Below, in pieces: positions 8,664-16,999 of a stretch of 64,000 nt of DNA. The DNA is taken from the NCBI GenBank assembly GCA_910574865.1, contig CAJTDN010000001.1, positions 403,975 through 467,974 of the forward strand. The letters run 5' to 3'. The DNA comes from Lachnospiraceae bacterium. Lineage in GTDB: Bacteria > Bacillota > Clostridia > Lachnospirales > Lachnospiraceae. The number at the start of each line of letters is the position of its first letter. Position 1 is the first letter of the stretch. The notes under the pieces are model-generated. The model saw only the letters and a list, made by a program, of their open reading frames with translations, was not told the DNA's origin and ran no database searches. The position numbers and the translations under genes were made by a program.

Positions 8664-8915
8664 ATGAGTCCATCTTCATGGAAGGCTACTATGCCGGTGG
8701 CTTTCTGGAACTTCCCGCTGATGACAAACATTAAGGAAGTTTCGCCCAGACCGATTTTGATGGTCGCCGGGGAAAATGCACACTCCCGCTATTATTCGGA
8801 GGATGCGTACAAAGCTGCATCGGAACCGAAAGAGCTGCTGATTATACCAGCGGCCGATCATGTTTCTTTATATGATGACATGGAGAAGATTCCCTTTGAT
8901 AAGCTAAATCAATGA
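8664..8915 (+). pseudogene. C-terminal remnant of an alpha/beta hydrolase
   Basis: About 83 codons read SSWKATMPVAFWNFPLMTN, then KEVSPRPILMVAGENAHSR and LLIIPAADHVSLYDD. That is the end of a dienelactone-hydrolase-like alpha/beta hydrolase, including the acid-loop PRPILxVAGE and the catalytic-His strand ADHVSLYD. The nucleophile Ser half of the protein is absent, and no ribosome site precedes the ATG at 8664. It lies divergent to the LysR gene and looks like the product of an internal deletion. Confidence 0.75.
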
Positions 8916-8987
8916 TGTTGGCGCTGCCGGAGGGGATCGGCGTGACAAAAGTAAAACAGGTCGGGGAGGCAGCGCAGGCGGCACAGA

Positions 8988-9395
8988 TTACAATTTCCAC
9001 CATTTTACACGGACTTCGGAAAAAATATCTCGATTGGGAAAGATGTGTTTATCAATTCCGGCTGCCATTTTCAGAATCAAGGCGGCATTATCATTGGGGA
9101 CGGTTCTTTCATTGGACACAATGTAGTGCTTGCAACCATTAACCATGACCTTGATCCGGCAAATAACCGTAAAAATCATTATGCGCCGATCACCATAGAA
9201 AGCCATGTCTGGATTGGCTCAAACGCCACGATCCTGCCCGGCGTAACGATTGGGGAATGGGCTGTGGTGGCGGCAGGGGCCGTAGTGATAAAGGATGTTC
9301 CGCCTTATACTGTGGTGGGCGGTGTGCCTGCAAGGGCACTTAAAACCGTAAGAAACGATTCCGTTGGGGAGGATGTACATGAAAAAAATAGTTAG
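8988..9395 (+). pseudogene. 5'-truncated maltose/galactoside-type O-acetyltransferase
   Basis: The frame from 8988 reads LQFPPFYTDFGKNISIGKD, FINSGCHFQNQGG, GHNVVLATINHD, then ITIESHVWIGSNATILPGVT and VVGGVPA. This is the left-handed beta-helix catalytic half of the hexapeptide acetyltransferase family, including the His of NHD. The usual N-terminal 50-60 residues are missing. The stretch before 8988 (from about 8912) is open in another frame but does not resemble the family. The 3' end overlaps the start of the next gene, so translation coupling may once have existed. Confidence 0.75.
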
Positions 9396-10407
9396 CCTTG
9401 CGCTTCTTCTGTCGTTGGTATTCTCTGTGACGGCTTGTGGCCAGACCGTACAGACGGAAACGGACGCCGCCGGAAATATAGAAACATCTAAAGCGGCGGA
9501 AAGAGCGCAGGAAAGCGAAGAAGCGGCACCTACTGAGAGTGCCGCAACAGACACGGAGGAGGAAACGACCGTGAAAGCAGAATTTGATTTTGAAACAAAA
9601 ACAGTCATGCTAAACAGCGGCTATGAGATGCCGATCAACGGGCTTGGAACCTACAGTCTTCACGGGGAAGAATGTATCAATGCTGTAAAATCTGCGCTGA
9701 GCAGAGGCGTGCGTCTTATTGATACCGCCTCTGCATACGGCAATGAGGAGGAAATCGGTCAGGCAATCCGGGAGGCAATCGATGAGGGGATTATTCAGCG
9801 GGAGGACATTTTCGTTATCACAAAAATCTATCCGGGCAGTGAAATGGAAAACCCCGAGCAGTCCATTCAGGCGTGTCTGGATCGTCTGAATATCGGCTAT
9901 GTGGATATGATGCTCCTGCACCACCCGGATGACAATGACGTGAAGGCATACAAGGCGATGGAGCGGTTTGTGGCAGATGGAAGGATTCGTTCCATTGGTC
10001 TGTCTAACTGGTATGTGGAGGAACTGACTGAATTTCTGCCGCAGGTGGATACGGTTCCCGCACTCGTGCAGAATGAGATTCATCCCTACTATCAGGAAAA
10101 TGATGTCATCCCATTTATTCGGGATTTGGGGATTGTGGTGCAGGGCTGGTATCCGCTGGGCGGACGGGGACATACGGCAGAACTGCTTGACAATCCGGTG
10201 ATTTCGCAAATTGCAAAAGCGCACGATGTATCTTCCGCGCAGGTCATTTTGCGGTGGAACCTGCAAAAAGGCGTGGTAGTAATTCCCGGTTCCAGTAATC
10301 CCGACCACATCAAGGAGAACACGGAGCTGTATCATTTCTCTTTGACAGAGGAGGAAATGGAGCAGATTAATAACCTTGACCGCGGCGAAAAGCATGACTG
10401 GTATTAA
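9379..10407 (+). CDS. Aldo/keto reductase with a lipoprotein signal peptide
   Basis: A 342-residue protein from the ATG at 9379, preceded by GGGGAGG at good distance. Residues 1-20 form a lipoprotein signal ending in VTAC (Cys20). Residues 21-70 are a Glu/Ala/Thr-rich linker. Residues about 75-342 are a complete aldo/keto reductase barrel with the family tetrad Asp115, Tyr120, Lys149 and His181, and the late nucleotide-binding segment VVVIPGSSNPDHI. Known members reduce carbonyls with NADPH in the cytoplasm, so a lipid anchor outside the membrane is odd because NADPH is not available there. Either the signal is not used or the two parts were fused. It is the only intact gene in this eroded plus-strand cluster. 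Confidence 0.85.
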   Translation: MKKIVSLALLLSLVFSVTACGQTVQTETDAAGNIETSKAAERAQESEEAAPTESAATDTEEETTVKAEFDFETKTVMLNSGYEMPINGLGTYSLHGEECINAVKSALSRGVRLIDTASAYGNEEEIGQAIREAIDEGIIQREDIFVITKIYPGSEMENPEQSIQACLDRLNIGYVDMMLLHHPDDNDVKAYKAMERFVADGRIRSIGLSNWYVEELTEFLPQVDTVPALVQNEIHPYYQENDVIPFIRDLGIVVQGWYPLGGRGHTAELLDNPVISQIAKAHDVSSAQVILRWNLQKGVVVIPGSSNPDHIKENTELYHFSLTEEEMEQINNLDRGEKHDWY

Positions 10408-10782
10408 AAATACATAGATGGAGGAAATAGACATATTCTCGGTTCCCCGGTTTATACGACAAATATGTCTGCGAATATGCAGGCGCTTTTGGAACGGGCA
10501 TCGGTGGTGACGGATATGAACAGCAGCGAAAATCTGTTCGCACATAAAGTCGGCGCGGCGGTTACGGCAGCACGCAGAGGCGGCGCACTTTCCGCACTGG
10601 ATTCCATGAATCACTTCTTTATGCTGCAAAATATGTTTGTAGTCGGTTCTTCCTATTGGCCGATGGCTTACGGGCAGATGTCGGGGGATGTTCAGTCGGA
10701 TGGAGAAGGTCTGGAAACCATGAGAAATCTTGGACGGAATATGGCTTATCTTTTGAAAGCGCTGGATGAAAGGCGGCGGTAA
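10408..10782 (+). pseudogene. 5'-truncated NAD(P)H-dependent FMN reductase (flavodoxin-like)
   Basis: Directly after the reductase stop, and in the same frame, the sequence reads HILGSPVYTTNMSANMQALL, FAHKVGAAVTAARRGG and MFVVGSSYWPMAYG. This is the C-terminal two thirds of an iron-sulfur/NADPH-dependent FMN reductase. It begins at the GSPVY loop that normally follows the missing flavin-phosphate strand. The N-terminal 60-80 residues are absent, so flavin binding is probably lost. An ATG at 10465 exists but lacks a ribosome site. Confidence 0.75.
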
Positions 10783-10784
10783 CG

Positions 10785-11123
10785 ATGAAAAAATCAATTT
10801 GTGTACTGCTTTCCTTTGGACTGCTGTTTATCATGGCCGGTTGTGGAAATATTGCGGCAGAGGGTGGGCAGGAAATTGAACTGACTGCAAGCGAGTTTGA
10901 TATTTTCGCTCTGCTGATCCTAAGTCCCCGCCGTGTGTTCACTTATGAAATGATTGCGGATATTATCTGGAATGAGCCGTATGACTTCTATTACAAGAAA
11001 TCAGCTTTAAACCATATCAGCAATCTCCGCAAAAAGTTAAAAATAAATCCCGAAATTCCGGATTACACAAAAAATGTACAGCACATCGACTATAAGTTTG
11101 ACGTGCCGCATACAAAAGAATAA
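10785..11123 (+). pseudogene. Chimeric ORF: lipoprotein signal joined to an OmpR-type winged helix
   Basis: An ATG at 10785, 2 bases past the previous stop, opens 112 codons. Residues 1-20 form a clean lipoprotein signal (LLFIMAGC). From residue 32 on the sequence is the effector-less DNA-binding domain of an OmpR/PhoB response regulator: ELTASEFDIFALLILSPRRV, then SALNHISNLRKKLK and VQHIDYKFD. A secreted DNA-binding domain makes no biological sense, so a deletion that fused two genes is the best reading. Expression as a stable product is doubtful. Confidence 0.7.
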
Positions 11124-11310
11124 CCGATGTTTACCGTCGCAGAAAATAAATCTGCGGCGGATTCGCCTTTACTTCACATTGGCAGAAGCCATGCCACCCT
11201 CTTTTCTTCCCTTTCCCGTCCTCTTTTCCTCAAAAAACACTCTTATATGCAACAACGGCAGGCACAAGAAATTCTCCCCATGCCCACCGATATTTACCGC
11301 ACCTTTTCTT

Positions 11311-12180
11311 TTATAATGCCCTTCCCGTCAGCATCTCATATCCCTGCAAATATTTCTCAATCGTCTTGTCCACGATGTCCTGCGGCAACGTCCAGTCGTG
11401 CCCCTCGTTCGCCTTCAGCCAGTCACGGGCGAACTGCTTGTCAAACGACGGCTGAGCGTGTCCCGGCTCATAACCGTCTGCCGGCCAGAAGCGTGAGCTG
11501 TCCGGCGTCAGCATTTCATCCCCCAGAACGATGTTGCCATCCTCGTCCAGGCCAAACTCGAACTTCGTGTCCGCGATGATGATGCCCTTCTCAAGCGCGT
11601 ACTCCGCACATTTCTTATACAAGGCAATCGTGTAATCCTTTAATTTCTCCGCATACTCCTGCCCTTTCCGCGGAAAATATTTTTCCAGATGCGCGATGCT
11701 CTGCTCATAGGAAATGTTCTCGTCGTGGTCGCCAATCTCCGCCTTCGTGGACGGCGTATAAATCGGCTCCGGCAGCTTGTCCGACTCCTTCAGGCCCTCC
11801 GGCAGCGTGATGCCGCACACCGTTCCATTTTTTTGATAGCTCGCCCAGCCGCTTCCCGTGATGTAACCGCGCACGATGCACTCAATCGGAAGCATCTCCA
11901 GCTTCCGGCACATCATGCTGTTACCGTCGAACTTCTCCTGACGGAAAAACTCCGGCATGTCATTCACGTCCACGGAAATCATGTGGTTCGGCAGAATGTC
12001 CTGCGTCATGTCGAACCAGAACTTGGACATCTGCGTCAGCACGGCGCCCTTCTTCGTCACCTCGTTTTTCAAAATCACGTCAAAACAACTGATTCTGTCC
12101 GTCGCCACCATGATTAAGCTGTCGCCATTGTCATAAATCTCACGTACCTTGCCCTCTTTGATTGGTTTTAAATCCTGCAT
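11311..12180 (-). CDS. purC: SAICAR synthetase (purine biosynthesis)
   Basis: A 289-residue enzyme that joins aspartate to CAIR with ATP to give SAICAR, in the cytoplasmic de novo purine pathway. Family motifs seen are LKPIKEGKVREIYD (start), RISCFDVILKNEV, PIECIVRGYITGSGW (about 90-104) and IIIADTKFEFGLD (about 200-212), with SSRFWPADGYEPG near 230. The ATG at 12180 has GGAG 9 bases upstream and matches the family N-terminus; upstream in-frame starts would add an unconserved tail. It stands alone, without other pur genes on either side, behind a promoter at 12287-12315 and a leader of about 100 bases. Confidence 0.95.
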   Translation of the reverse strand: MQDLKPIKEGKVREIYDNGDSLIMVATDRISCFDVILKNEVTKKGAVLTQMSKFWFDMTQDILPNHMISVDVNDMPEFFRQEKFDGNSMMCRKLEMLPIECIVRGYITGSGWASYQKNGTVCGITLPEGLKESDKLPEPIYTPSTKAEIGDHDENISYEQSIAHLEKYFPRKGQEYAEKLKDYTIALYKKCAEYALEKGIIIADTKFEFGLDEDGNIVLGDEMLTPDSSRFWPADGYEPGHAQPSFDKQFARDWLKANEGHDWTLPQDIVDKTIEKYLQGYEMLTGRAL

Positions 12181-12286
12181 CTTTTTCGTCTCCTTTATCA
12201 TCATAATTTCTTTTATATACGCCACCTCCCCTCTCTTTCAAGTTTAGGGAGGCTTACCACCTTGCATCACGGCCACTTCACATAGG

Positions 12287-12315
12287 ATTCTATCACATAT
12301 TGTCAAGATGGGCAA
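12287..12315 (-). promoter_or_regulatory. Promoter of purC
   Basis: In minus orientation TTGCCC (12310-12315) and TAGAAT (12287-12292) are 17 bases apart. The leader to the start codon contains CCTCCC facing GGGGAGG, a possible hairpin, but no known purine riboswitch core. Confidence 0.55.
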
Positions 12316-12335
12316 GACAGAATCTCACATACTTT

Positions 12336-12372
12336 GTTACAATCCACGGCCTAACCGGCCGTGGATTGTAAC
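12336..12372. repeat. Perfect 16-bp palindromic hairpin (family member 1)
   Basis: GTTACAATCCACGGCC (12336-12351), loop TAACC, then the exact complement (12357-12372). It lies 7 bases past the stop of the Crp-like gene but has no T-run on that strand. Related hairpins occur at 32129, 35465 and 51804. Confidence 0.9.
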
Positions 12373-12379
12373 CATGGTT

Positions 12380-13015
12380 TTACTCATGGTGACGCTTCCC
12401 CAGCCGGTAGCTCCCTTTCCCCGTCTTTTCCACCTTTCCCTGCTCCGTCAACGATTTCAGCAGCCGCTGTAACTGCCGCCTGCTACAGCGAAGATGTTCG
12501 GCCACTTTCCCCACTCCCTTAAATTCCCCTTTCGGACAGTCATGTTCCATATAATAAACCAGTTTCGCCTCAATATCGGGAAACGGTGCCTCTGACTGGA
12601 CGAACATGGCCAACTTATGGGCAACAGCACACAATAAATATCGCAGAAAAAGATTATCATCCATGAGCGCGTCCCGGTACTCGCATAATGGCAATTCGAC
12701 ACAAGTCATCGCCCTTATCACTTCAACGATTAACGGAAGTTCGGTTTCCCCACAAAATTCCATGTCACCCAATAATGTAAACCCTTTCGTCACGCCAACG
12801 GGATAATAACTCCCGTCCTCACGGACGGAATAAATGTGCGCGCCACCTTTCACGATAAATCGCAAATTCTTCGCCACCCCGTCCCTGGAATCCAGGATTT
12901 CCCCCGCCTCGTACTGATAAAGCCGAAAGGAAAGTTCCTTCGTGTCAAACAAGGAAGGAATTTCGTATCGTTCCAAATAAGAATTCAAACACTTTTGATC
13001 ATGTATTTGCCTCAT
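12380..13015 (-). CDS. Crp/Fnr family transcriptional regulator
   Basis: A 211-residue regulator. Residues about 20-125 form a cyclic-nucleotide-binding-like beta-barrel (RLYQYEAGEILDSRDGVAKN, then GGAHIYSVREDGSYYPVG). Residues about 150-205 form the winged helix (VGKVAEHLRCSRRQLQRLLK). The barrel lacks an obvious cAMP phosphate cassette and has no Cys cluster typical of Fnr, so the signal is unknown; the layout resembles YeiL-type proteins. It is divergent from a MATE exporter, with a CRP-like palindrome between them. It is probably the activator of that exporter. Confidence 0.88.
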   Translation of the reverse strand: MRQIHDQKCLNSYLERYEIPSLFDTKELSFRLYQYEAGEILDSRDGVAKNLRFIVKGGAHIYSVREDGSYYPVGVTKGFTLLGDMEFCGETELPLIVEVIRAMTCVELPLCEYRDALMDDNLFLRYLLCAVAHKLAMFVQSEAPFPDIEAKLVYYMEHDCPKGEFKGVGKVAEHLRCSRRQLQRLLKSLTEQGKVEKTGKGSYRLGKRHHE

Positions 13016-13098
13016 CGTTTTAATTTTCCCCTTTGCATTTTATATATCGAGAATCTTTTATCCCTTAAAATCGAACCGTGATGGAAATTATTTATTTA

Positions 13099-13143
13099 AT
13101 TGTGACATATGGCACAATATATTACAAGTTTTTTTGCTAAAAT
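13099..13143 (+). promoter_or_regulatory. CRP-like operator and activator-dependent promoter of the MATE gene
   Basis: ATTGTGACATATGGCACAAT (13099-13118) is a near-perfect palindrome of the form TGTGA-N6-GCACA, centred at 13108.5. A TAAAAT at 13138-13143 is a good -10, but no -35 is present 17 bases upstream. If transcription starts about 7 bases after the -10, the operator centre falls at about -41.5, the class II activator position. A Crp/Fnr-family gene lies directly divergent. Confidence 0.7.
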
Positions 13144-13222
13144 AATTGGGAACATAAGGAAGTTCCGTTGCCGGTAACTACATTCGCACGTAACTAATCA
13201 AAGTAAGAGAGAGGTATTGAAA

Positions 13223-14557
13223 ATGCAAAATGAATTGTTTGAAACCGCCCCCGTCCATAAGGCGTATTTTAAGATGGCCCTGCCCGTCGTGTTCGGAATG
13301 GTCGTCTCCCTGGTCTACAACATGGTGGACACGTATTTCATCGCCCGGACAGGCAACACGGACCTGATTGCCGGCGTGTCGCTTGGCGCGCCCGTCTTCA
13401 CGCTGATGATTGCACTCGGCGACATTTTCGGCCTGGGCGGAAGTTCCGTCATCTCGCGCTTATTTGGCCAGCAAAAAAACGACGACGGCAAGCGATTAAG
13501 CGTGTTTTGCTTTTACGCGGCCTTCCTTTGCGGGCTCGCCGTGACGGCCGTCATGCTCCTTTTCCGCCGGCCCATCCTAGGTCTTCTCGGAGCCGACACG
13601 GACACGTTTACATACGCTTCGCAGTATTACACCTTTATCGTGCTCGGCGCGCCGTTCCTCATCATCTCCTACACGCCCGCCAACCTGCTGCGGACGGAAG
13701 GGTTCGCAACCGCGTCCATGGTCGGGACGATGCTCGGAGCCGTCGTCAACATCATCCTCGACCCGATTTTCATTTCCGTGCTGGGGCTTGGCGCGGCCGG
13801 GGCGGCCATCGCGACGGTAATCGGCAACATTTGCACGGACATTTTCTTCGTGTGGTTCTTATTGGCAAAAAGCGAACGGTTGTCCGTCAATCCAAGGGGC
13901 TTTCACATTACCCCTGCGGAAATCGGGCAAATCATGGCCATCGGTTTCCCCGCCTCCATCACCAATCTCATGCAGGGCATCGGCATCGCCCTAACGAACC
14001 GATTCCTGCTGCCCTACGGAAATGACAAGGTGGCGGCCATGGGCATCGTGATGAAGGTGAACCTGATTGCCGTGCTGGTTTTGGTCGGCTTCGCCTTCGG
14101 CGCGCAGCCACTGACCGGATATAATTATGGCGCCAAAAACCATGGCCGGCTGAAGAAAATCCTTCGTTTCTGTTATGGGTTCGAATGTGGCACGGCCGTC
14201 GTACTTGCCGCCGCCCTTTCCCTGGCCGCGCCCTTCCTGCTCGGATTGTTCACGCCGGACGCCGGCCTCGTGGCCACAGGAGTTCCGATGCTTCGCATGC
14301 AGCAGCTCGGCATGCTCTTCGTGGCCGTCGTGCTCGTGACCACCTGCACGTTCCAGTCCTCCGGAAAGGCCGTGGGGGCGTTCCTATTGTCCTTCGCAAG
14401 GCAGGGCGCGCTGTTCGCACTCGTAATATGTATCACGTCGAAACTGTCAGGCTACACGGGAGTGCTCCTCGCGCAGCCGATATCCGACATGCTCACCGCC
14501 GCGTTGGCCATCGCACTGTTTTGGAAGGGGATTTATCAAGAAATCGGGAGCGGCTAA
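13223..14557 (+). CDS. MATE family multidrug efflux transporter
   Basis: A 444-residue inner-membrane antiporter with the family's 12 hydrophobic segments in two halves. The N-terminal half shows KMALPVVFGMVVSLVYNMVD (about 17-36), with the conserved Asp-Thr-Tyr-Phe-Ile-Ala after it, and GGSSVISRLFGQ near 75. GIGIALTNRFLLPYGNDKVA begins the second half. GAGAGG lies 8 bases before the ATG at 13223, so the TTG two codons earlier is not favoured. Known relatives export cationic drugs or metabolites with Na+ or H+. The substrate here is unknown. It is expressed from a promoter with a CRP-like site and ends in a strong palindrome overlapping the stop. Confidence 0.92.
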   Translation: MQNELFETAPVHKAYFKMALPVVFGMVVSLVYNMVDTYFIARTGNTDLIAGVSLGAPVFTLMIALGDIFGLGGSSVISRLFGQQKNDDGKRLSVFCFYAAFLCGLAVTAVMLLFRRPILGLLGADTDTFTYASQYYTFIVLGAPFLIISYTPANLLRTEGFATASMVGTMLGAVVNIILDPIFISVLGLGAAGAAIATVIGNICTDIFFVWFLLAKSERLSVNPRGFHITPAEIGQIMAIGFPASITNLMQGIGIALTNRFLLPYGNDKVAAMGIVMKVNLIAVLVLVGFAFGAQPLTGYNYGAKNHGRLKKILRFCYGFECGTAVVLAAALSLAAPFLLGLFTPDAGLVATGVPMLRMQQLGMLFVAVVLVTTCTFQSSGKAVGAFLLSFARQGALFALVICITSKLSGYTGVLLAQPISDMLTAALAIALFWKGIYQEIGSG

Positions 14558-14578
14558 TCGCCTCTCCCGATTTCTTGA
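14536..14578 (+). terminator. Hairpin overlapping the MATE stop codon
   Basis: TCAAGAAATCGGGAG (14536-14550) pairs exactly with CTCCCGATTTCTTGA (14564-14578), and GGC/GCC extends the stem inside. No clear T-run follows, so termination efficiency is uncertain. Confidence 0.6.
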
Positions 14579-14720
14579 CGCCCGTTTACCAGTAGCCCCA
14601 AAACAGCATCTACCAACCAAATAAATCGTCACAATCCCCATCCTCTTTCTCAAACCCCATTTTTTCTGTATTAAATTGAACATCATATTCTCATTTCGAT
14701 TGTTGATTTTGTCTTTTCTA

Positions 14721-14760
14721 TTGACAAATGCGCTTGTGTGGAATATAATGTGCTTGCACA
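14721..14760 (+). promoter_or_regulatory. Consensus promoter and palindrome of the GntR/ABC operon
   Basis: TTGACA (14721-14726), a 17-base spacer and TATAAT (14744-14749) form a perfect sigma-A promoter. The palindrome TGTGCTTGCACA (14749-14760) overlaps the expected start site and is a likely operator for the autoregulating GntR protein. Confidence 0.8.
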
Positions 14761-14793
14761 ATAAGTACATCATATGACGAAAGGAGGAAATTT

Positions 14794-15171
14794 GTGGAAA
14801 TAATCATAAGCAGTAACACAAGCAAACCGATTTATGAGCAAATCACTTCTCAAATTAAAGCCATGATTATGAGTGGCGAATTACAAACTGGCGACCCTAT
14901 TCCCTCTATGCGGGCATTGGCAAAATCAATTCATGTAAGTGTTATTACCGTTCAAAAAGCATATGAGGATTTGCAAAGGGACGGCTTCATTGAAACAACT
15001 GTTGGCAGAGGAAGTTTTGTATCGGCACAAAATAGGGACTTTTATCAAGAGGAGCAGCAAAGGTTAGCGGAAGAACATTTGCAAGAAGCTGCCGACATTG
15101 GCCGTACAAGTGGAATTGCATTAGAAAAGTTAATTGAACTTTTAACGATGTTTTATCAAGAGGAGGATTAA
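14794..15171 (+). CDS. GntR family (YtrA subfamily) regulator
   Basis: A 125-residue short GntR protein. Residues about 10-75 form the winged helix (IYEQITSQIKAMIMSGELQ, then SMRALAKSIHVSVITVQKAY and FIETTVGRGSFV). A short helical tail follows and there is no ligand-binding domain, the YtrA pattern. The start is a GTG at 14794 with AAAGGAGG 6 bases upstream. The stop is 2 bases before an ABC ATPase gene, so it heads a three-gene operon. YtrA proteins usually repress their own ABC operon until cell-wall antibiotics or related stress are met. The AT-rich codon use differs from flanking genes and suggests transfer. Confidence 0.92.
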   Translation: MEIIISSNTSKPIYEQITSQIKAMIMSGELQTGDPIPSMRALAKSIHVSVITVQKAYEDLQRDGFIETTVGRGSFVSAQNRDFYQEEQQRLAEEHLQEAADIGRTSGIALEKLIELLTMFYQEED

Positions 15172-15173
15172 AT

Positions 15174-16034
15174 ATGGACGCTATTTTACAGGTGGAAAAT
15201 TTAACAAAACAGTACGCCGGCTTTAAGTTAGACCATGTTTCATTTTCTGTTCCAAAAGGAACTATTATGGGACTGATTGGCGAAAATGGAGCCGGAAAAA
15301 GCACAACCATCAATGCAATTCTTGACCTTATCAATAAAGATGATGGTACGGTTACTTTTTGGGGACAGGAATTGTCATCTTCAAAACAACTCAAAGAGGA
15401 CATAGGCATTGTATTCGACGGTATCAATTTTTATGAAACTTTGACTCCTACGAAAGTTGGGAAAATTTCCAGTGCGGCCTATAAACAATGGGACGAATAC
15501 TTATATCAAGATTATCTGAAACGTTTTCAACTTCCAACGGATAAAGAAATCAAGACACTATCCAAAGGAATGAAAATGAAACTATGCATAGCCGTTGCAC
15601 TTTCTCATAAACCTAAGCTGCTGATTTTAGACGAAGCTACCAGTGGACTTGACCCTGTTATGCGTGATGATATTCTTGATGTTTTCCTCGAATTTGTGCA
15701 GGACGAAAATCACTCTATTTTGATGTCCTCTCATATTACAACGGATTTAGAAAAAGTTGCTGATTACATTACCTTCATCCACCAGGGCAAGGTTGTTTTC
15801 AGCAAAAGGAAAGATGACCTGCGCTATCATTACGGTATTATTCGATGTGGGGCGGCCATTTTCGACCAGATCGACAAGCAAGAAATCCTTGCCTACCGCA
15901 AAGAGGATTATCAGTGGAATGTGCTTGTAGCTGACAAAGAAAAAGCTAAGAAAAAATACAAAAATGCAGTAGTAGACGATGCAACGATTGATGATATTTT
16001 GCTGTTGTATGTGAAAGGAGTGCAGACTAAATGA
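15174..16034 (+). CDS. ABC transporter ATP-binding protein
   Basis: A 286-residue cytoplasmic ATPase. Walker A is GENGAGKS (36-43), the signature is the variant LSKGMKMKL (129-137), and Walker B is LLILDEATSGLDP (149-161). The H-loop is MSSHIT. Residues after 220 form the C-terminal extension common in YtrB/EcsA-like drug or peptide exporters. It overlaps the downstream permease gene by 4 bases (ATGA), so the two are translated together. It supplies energy to the permease. The substrate cannot be told from sequence. Confidence 0.92.
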   Translation: MDAILQVENLTKQYAGFKLDHVSFSVPKGTIMGLIGENGAGKSTTINAILDLINKDDGTVTFWGQELSSSKQLKEDIGIVFDGINFYETLTPTKVGKISSAAYKQWDEYLYQDYLKRFQLPTDKEIKTLSKGMKMKLCIAVALSHKPKLLILDEATSGLDPVMRDDILDVFLEFVQDENHSILMSSHITTDLEKVADYITFIHQGKVVFSKRKDDLRYHYGIIRCGAAIFDQIDKQEILAYRKEDYQWNVLVADKEKAKKKYKNAVVDDATIDDILLLYVKGVQTK

Positions 16035-16678
16035 GAAGTCTTATTTTGAAAGATTTGTATAATATCGGACACAATGCGAAATCCATGCTGTTCATGTTGG
16101 CGGTACTCGCGGTTATCCTTAGCCCCACATCTGGCGCGCCTTCATATATCATTGTAAGTGCTATTTTGTGTAGCATGATGATTGTAACGACCTTTACTTT
16201 TGATGACAATTCCAAGTGGACACGATATGCCATGATAATGCCCGTATCGAAGAAAAATTTGGTTGCAGGAAAATATGTTGTAATGACAATCTTCTGTGTG
16301 ATTGGAAGCCTGTTTGGCTTGATAGTCAGCATGATCGCGGGGCTTGCTCTAAGAAAAATGACTTTTGACATTGAAGGAATCGTAGAGCTGCTCATTTTGG
16401 CACTGGTGGCATTAGCTTTGTCCCTTGTCTCCGGCAGTATGTCAATTCCGCTTGTGTTCAAATTTGGAGCGGAAAAAGCCCGTGTGTTACTGGTAGTATC
16501 TATTTTCGTCCCATTGGCTGTTTGCTTTGGACTTTACCAAGTCCTTGTTTTGCTGGGAATTGAACTGACAGAGCAGCTTATATTTATTTTGTTGTGCTGT
16601 TCCCCCGTTTTCGCTTTGGTTTGGTGCTATTTGATGTATTGCATCTGCTGCCGAATTTTTGAAAAGCAGGAACTTTGA
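16031..16678 (+). CDS. ABC-2 type transporter permease
   Basis: A 215-residue membrane protein with six hydrophobic segments (for example SMLFMLAVLAVILSPTSG near 18 and VTTFTFDDNSKWTRYAMIMP near 55). The FDDxxKWxxYAxxMPVSKKxxVxxKY stretch (visible from about 60 to 80) is typical of ABC-2 permeases paired with GntR regulators in Firmicutes. It ends the GntR-ATPase-permease operon. No terminator is seen directly after it. Confidence 0.88.
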   Translation: MRSLILKDLYNIGHNAKSMLFMLAVLAVILSPTSGAPSYIIVSAILCSMMIVTTFTFDDNSKWTRYAMIMPVSKKNLVAGKYVVMTIFCVIGSLFGLIVSMIAGLALRKMTFDIEGIVELLILALVALALSLVSGSMSIPLVFKFGAEKARVLLVVSIFVPLAVCFGLYQVLVLLGIELTEQLIFILLCCSPVFALVWCYLMYCICCRIFEKQEL

Positions 16679-16771
16679 TATAGAGGTATTTTCATGACAC
16701 GGGCAGCGGTATGTGGTTTAATATAGACGGTACAAATACCATGCTTGTCTGTCGTCGGAAAGGGGGACAAA

Positions 16772-16903
16772 ATGTTACAGACAGACAAGATTACCGCTTT
16801 ATATTGCAGATTGGGCCAGGAAGATATGCAGGCCGGGGAAAGCATTTCTGATTTCGGTTTATCCGATTTCATAAAAAGCTTCCATCACAAACAAATTCTT
16901 TAA
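16772..16903 (+). pseudogene. N-terminal stub of a large serine recombinase
   Basis: After AGGGGGAC, an ATG at 16772 opens MLQTDKITALYCRLGQEDMQ and AGESIS. This is the start of TnpX-like large serine recombinases, where the catalytic Ser of YCRLSxED is normally found; here it is Gly. After residue 26 the sequence switches to unrelated codons and stops at 43. It is a stub, and the loss of the catalytic Ser is a second defect. Confidence 0.7.
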
Positions 16904-16999
16904 GTATTGTCTCTGTTACTGGCACTGGTTATACCGACATGCCATGTATGAATTTGGCTTTTTCTTTACAAAAAAAGTTCAAATATATCAGTTAGTAAC

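Noticed and set aside
8912..8987. N-terminus of the acetyltransferase
   Set aside because: The frame that is open here is not the one that carries the acetyltransferase homology, and it shows no family resemblance.
9610..10797. 395-codon open frame antisense to the aldo/keto reductase and FMN reductase remnant
   Set aside because: Composition rich in His, Ile and Arg, no domain, no ribosome site; the plus strand has clear homology.
12181..12290. Purine riboswitch in the purC leader
   Set aside because: The conserved purine aptamer core is not found; only a short CCTCCC/GGGGAGG stem is visible.
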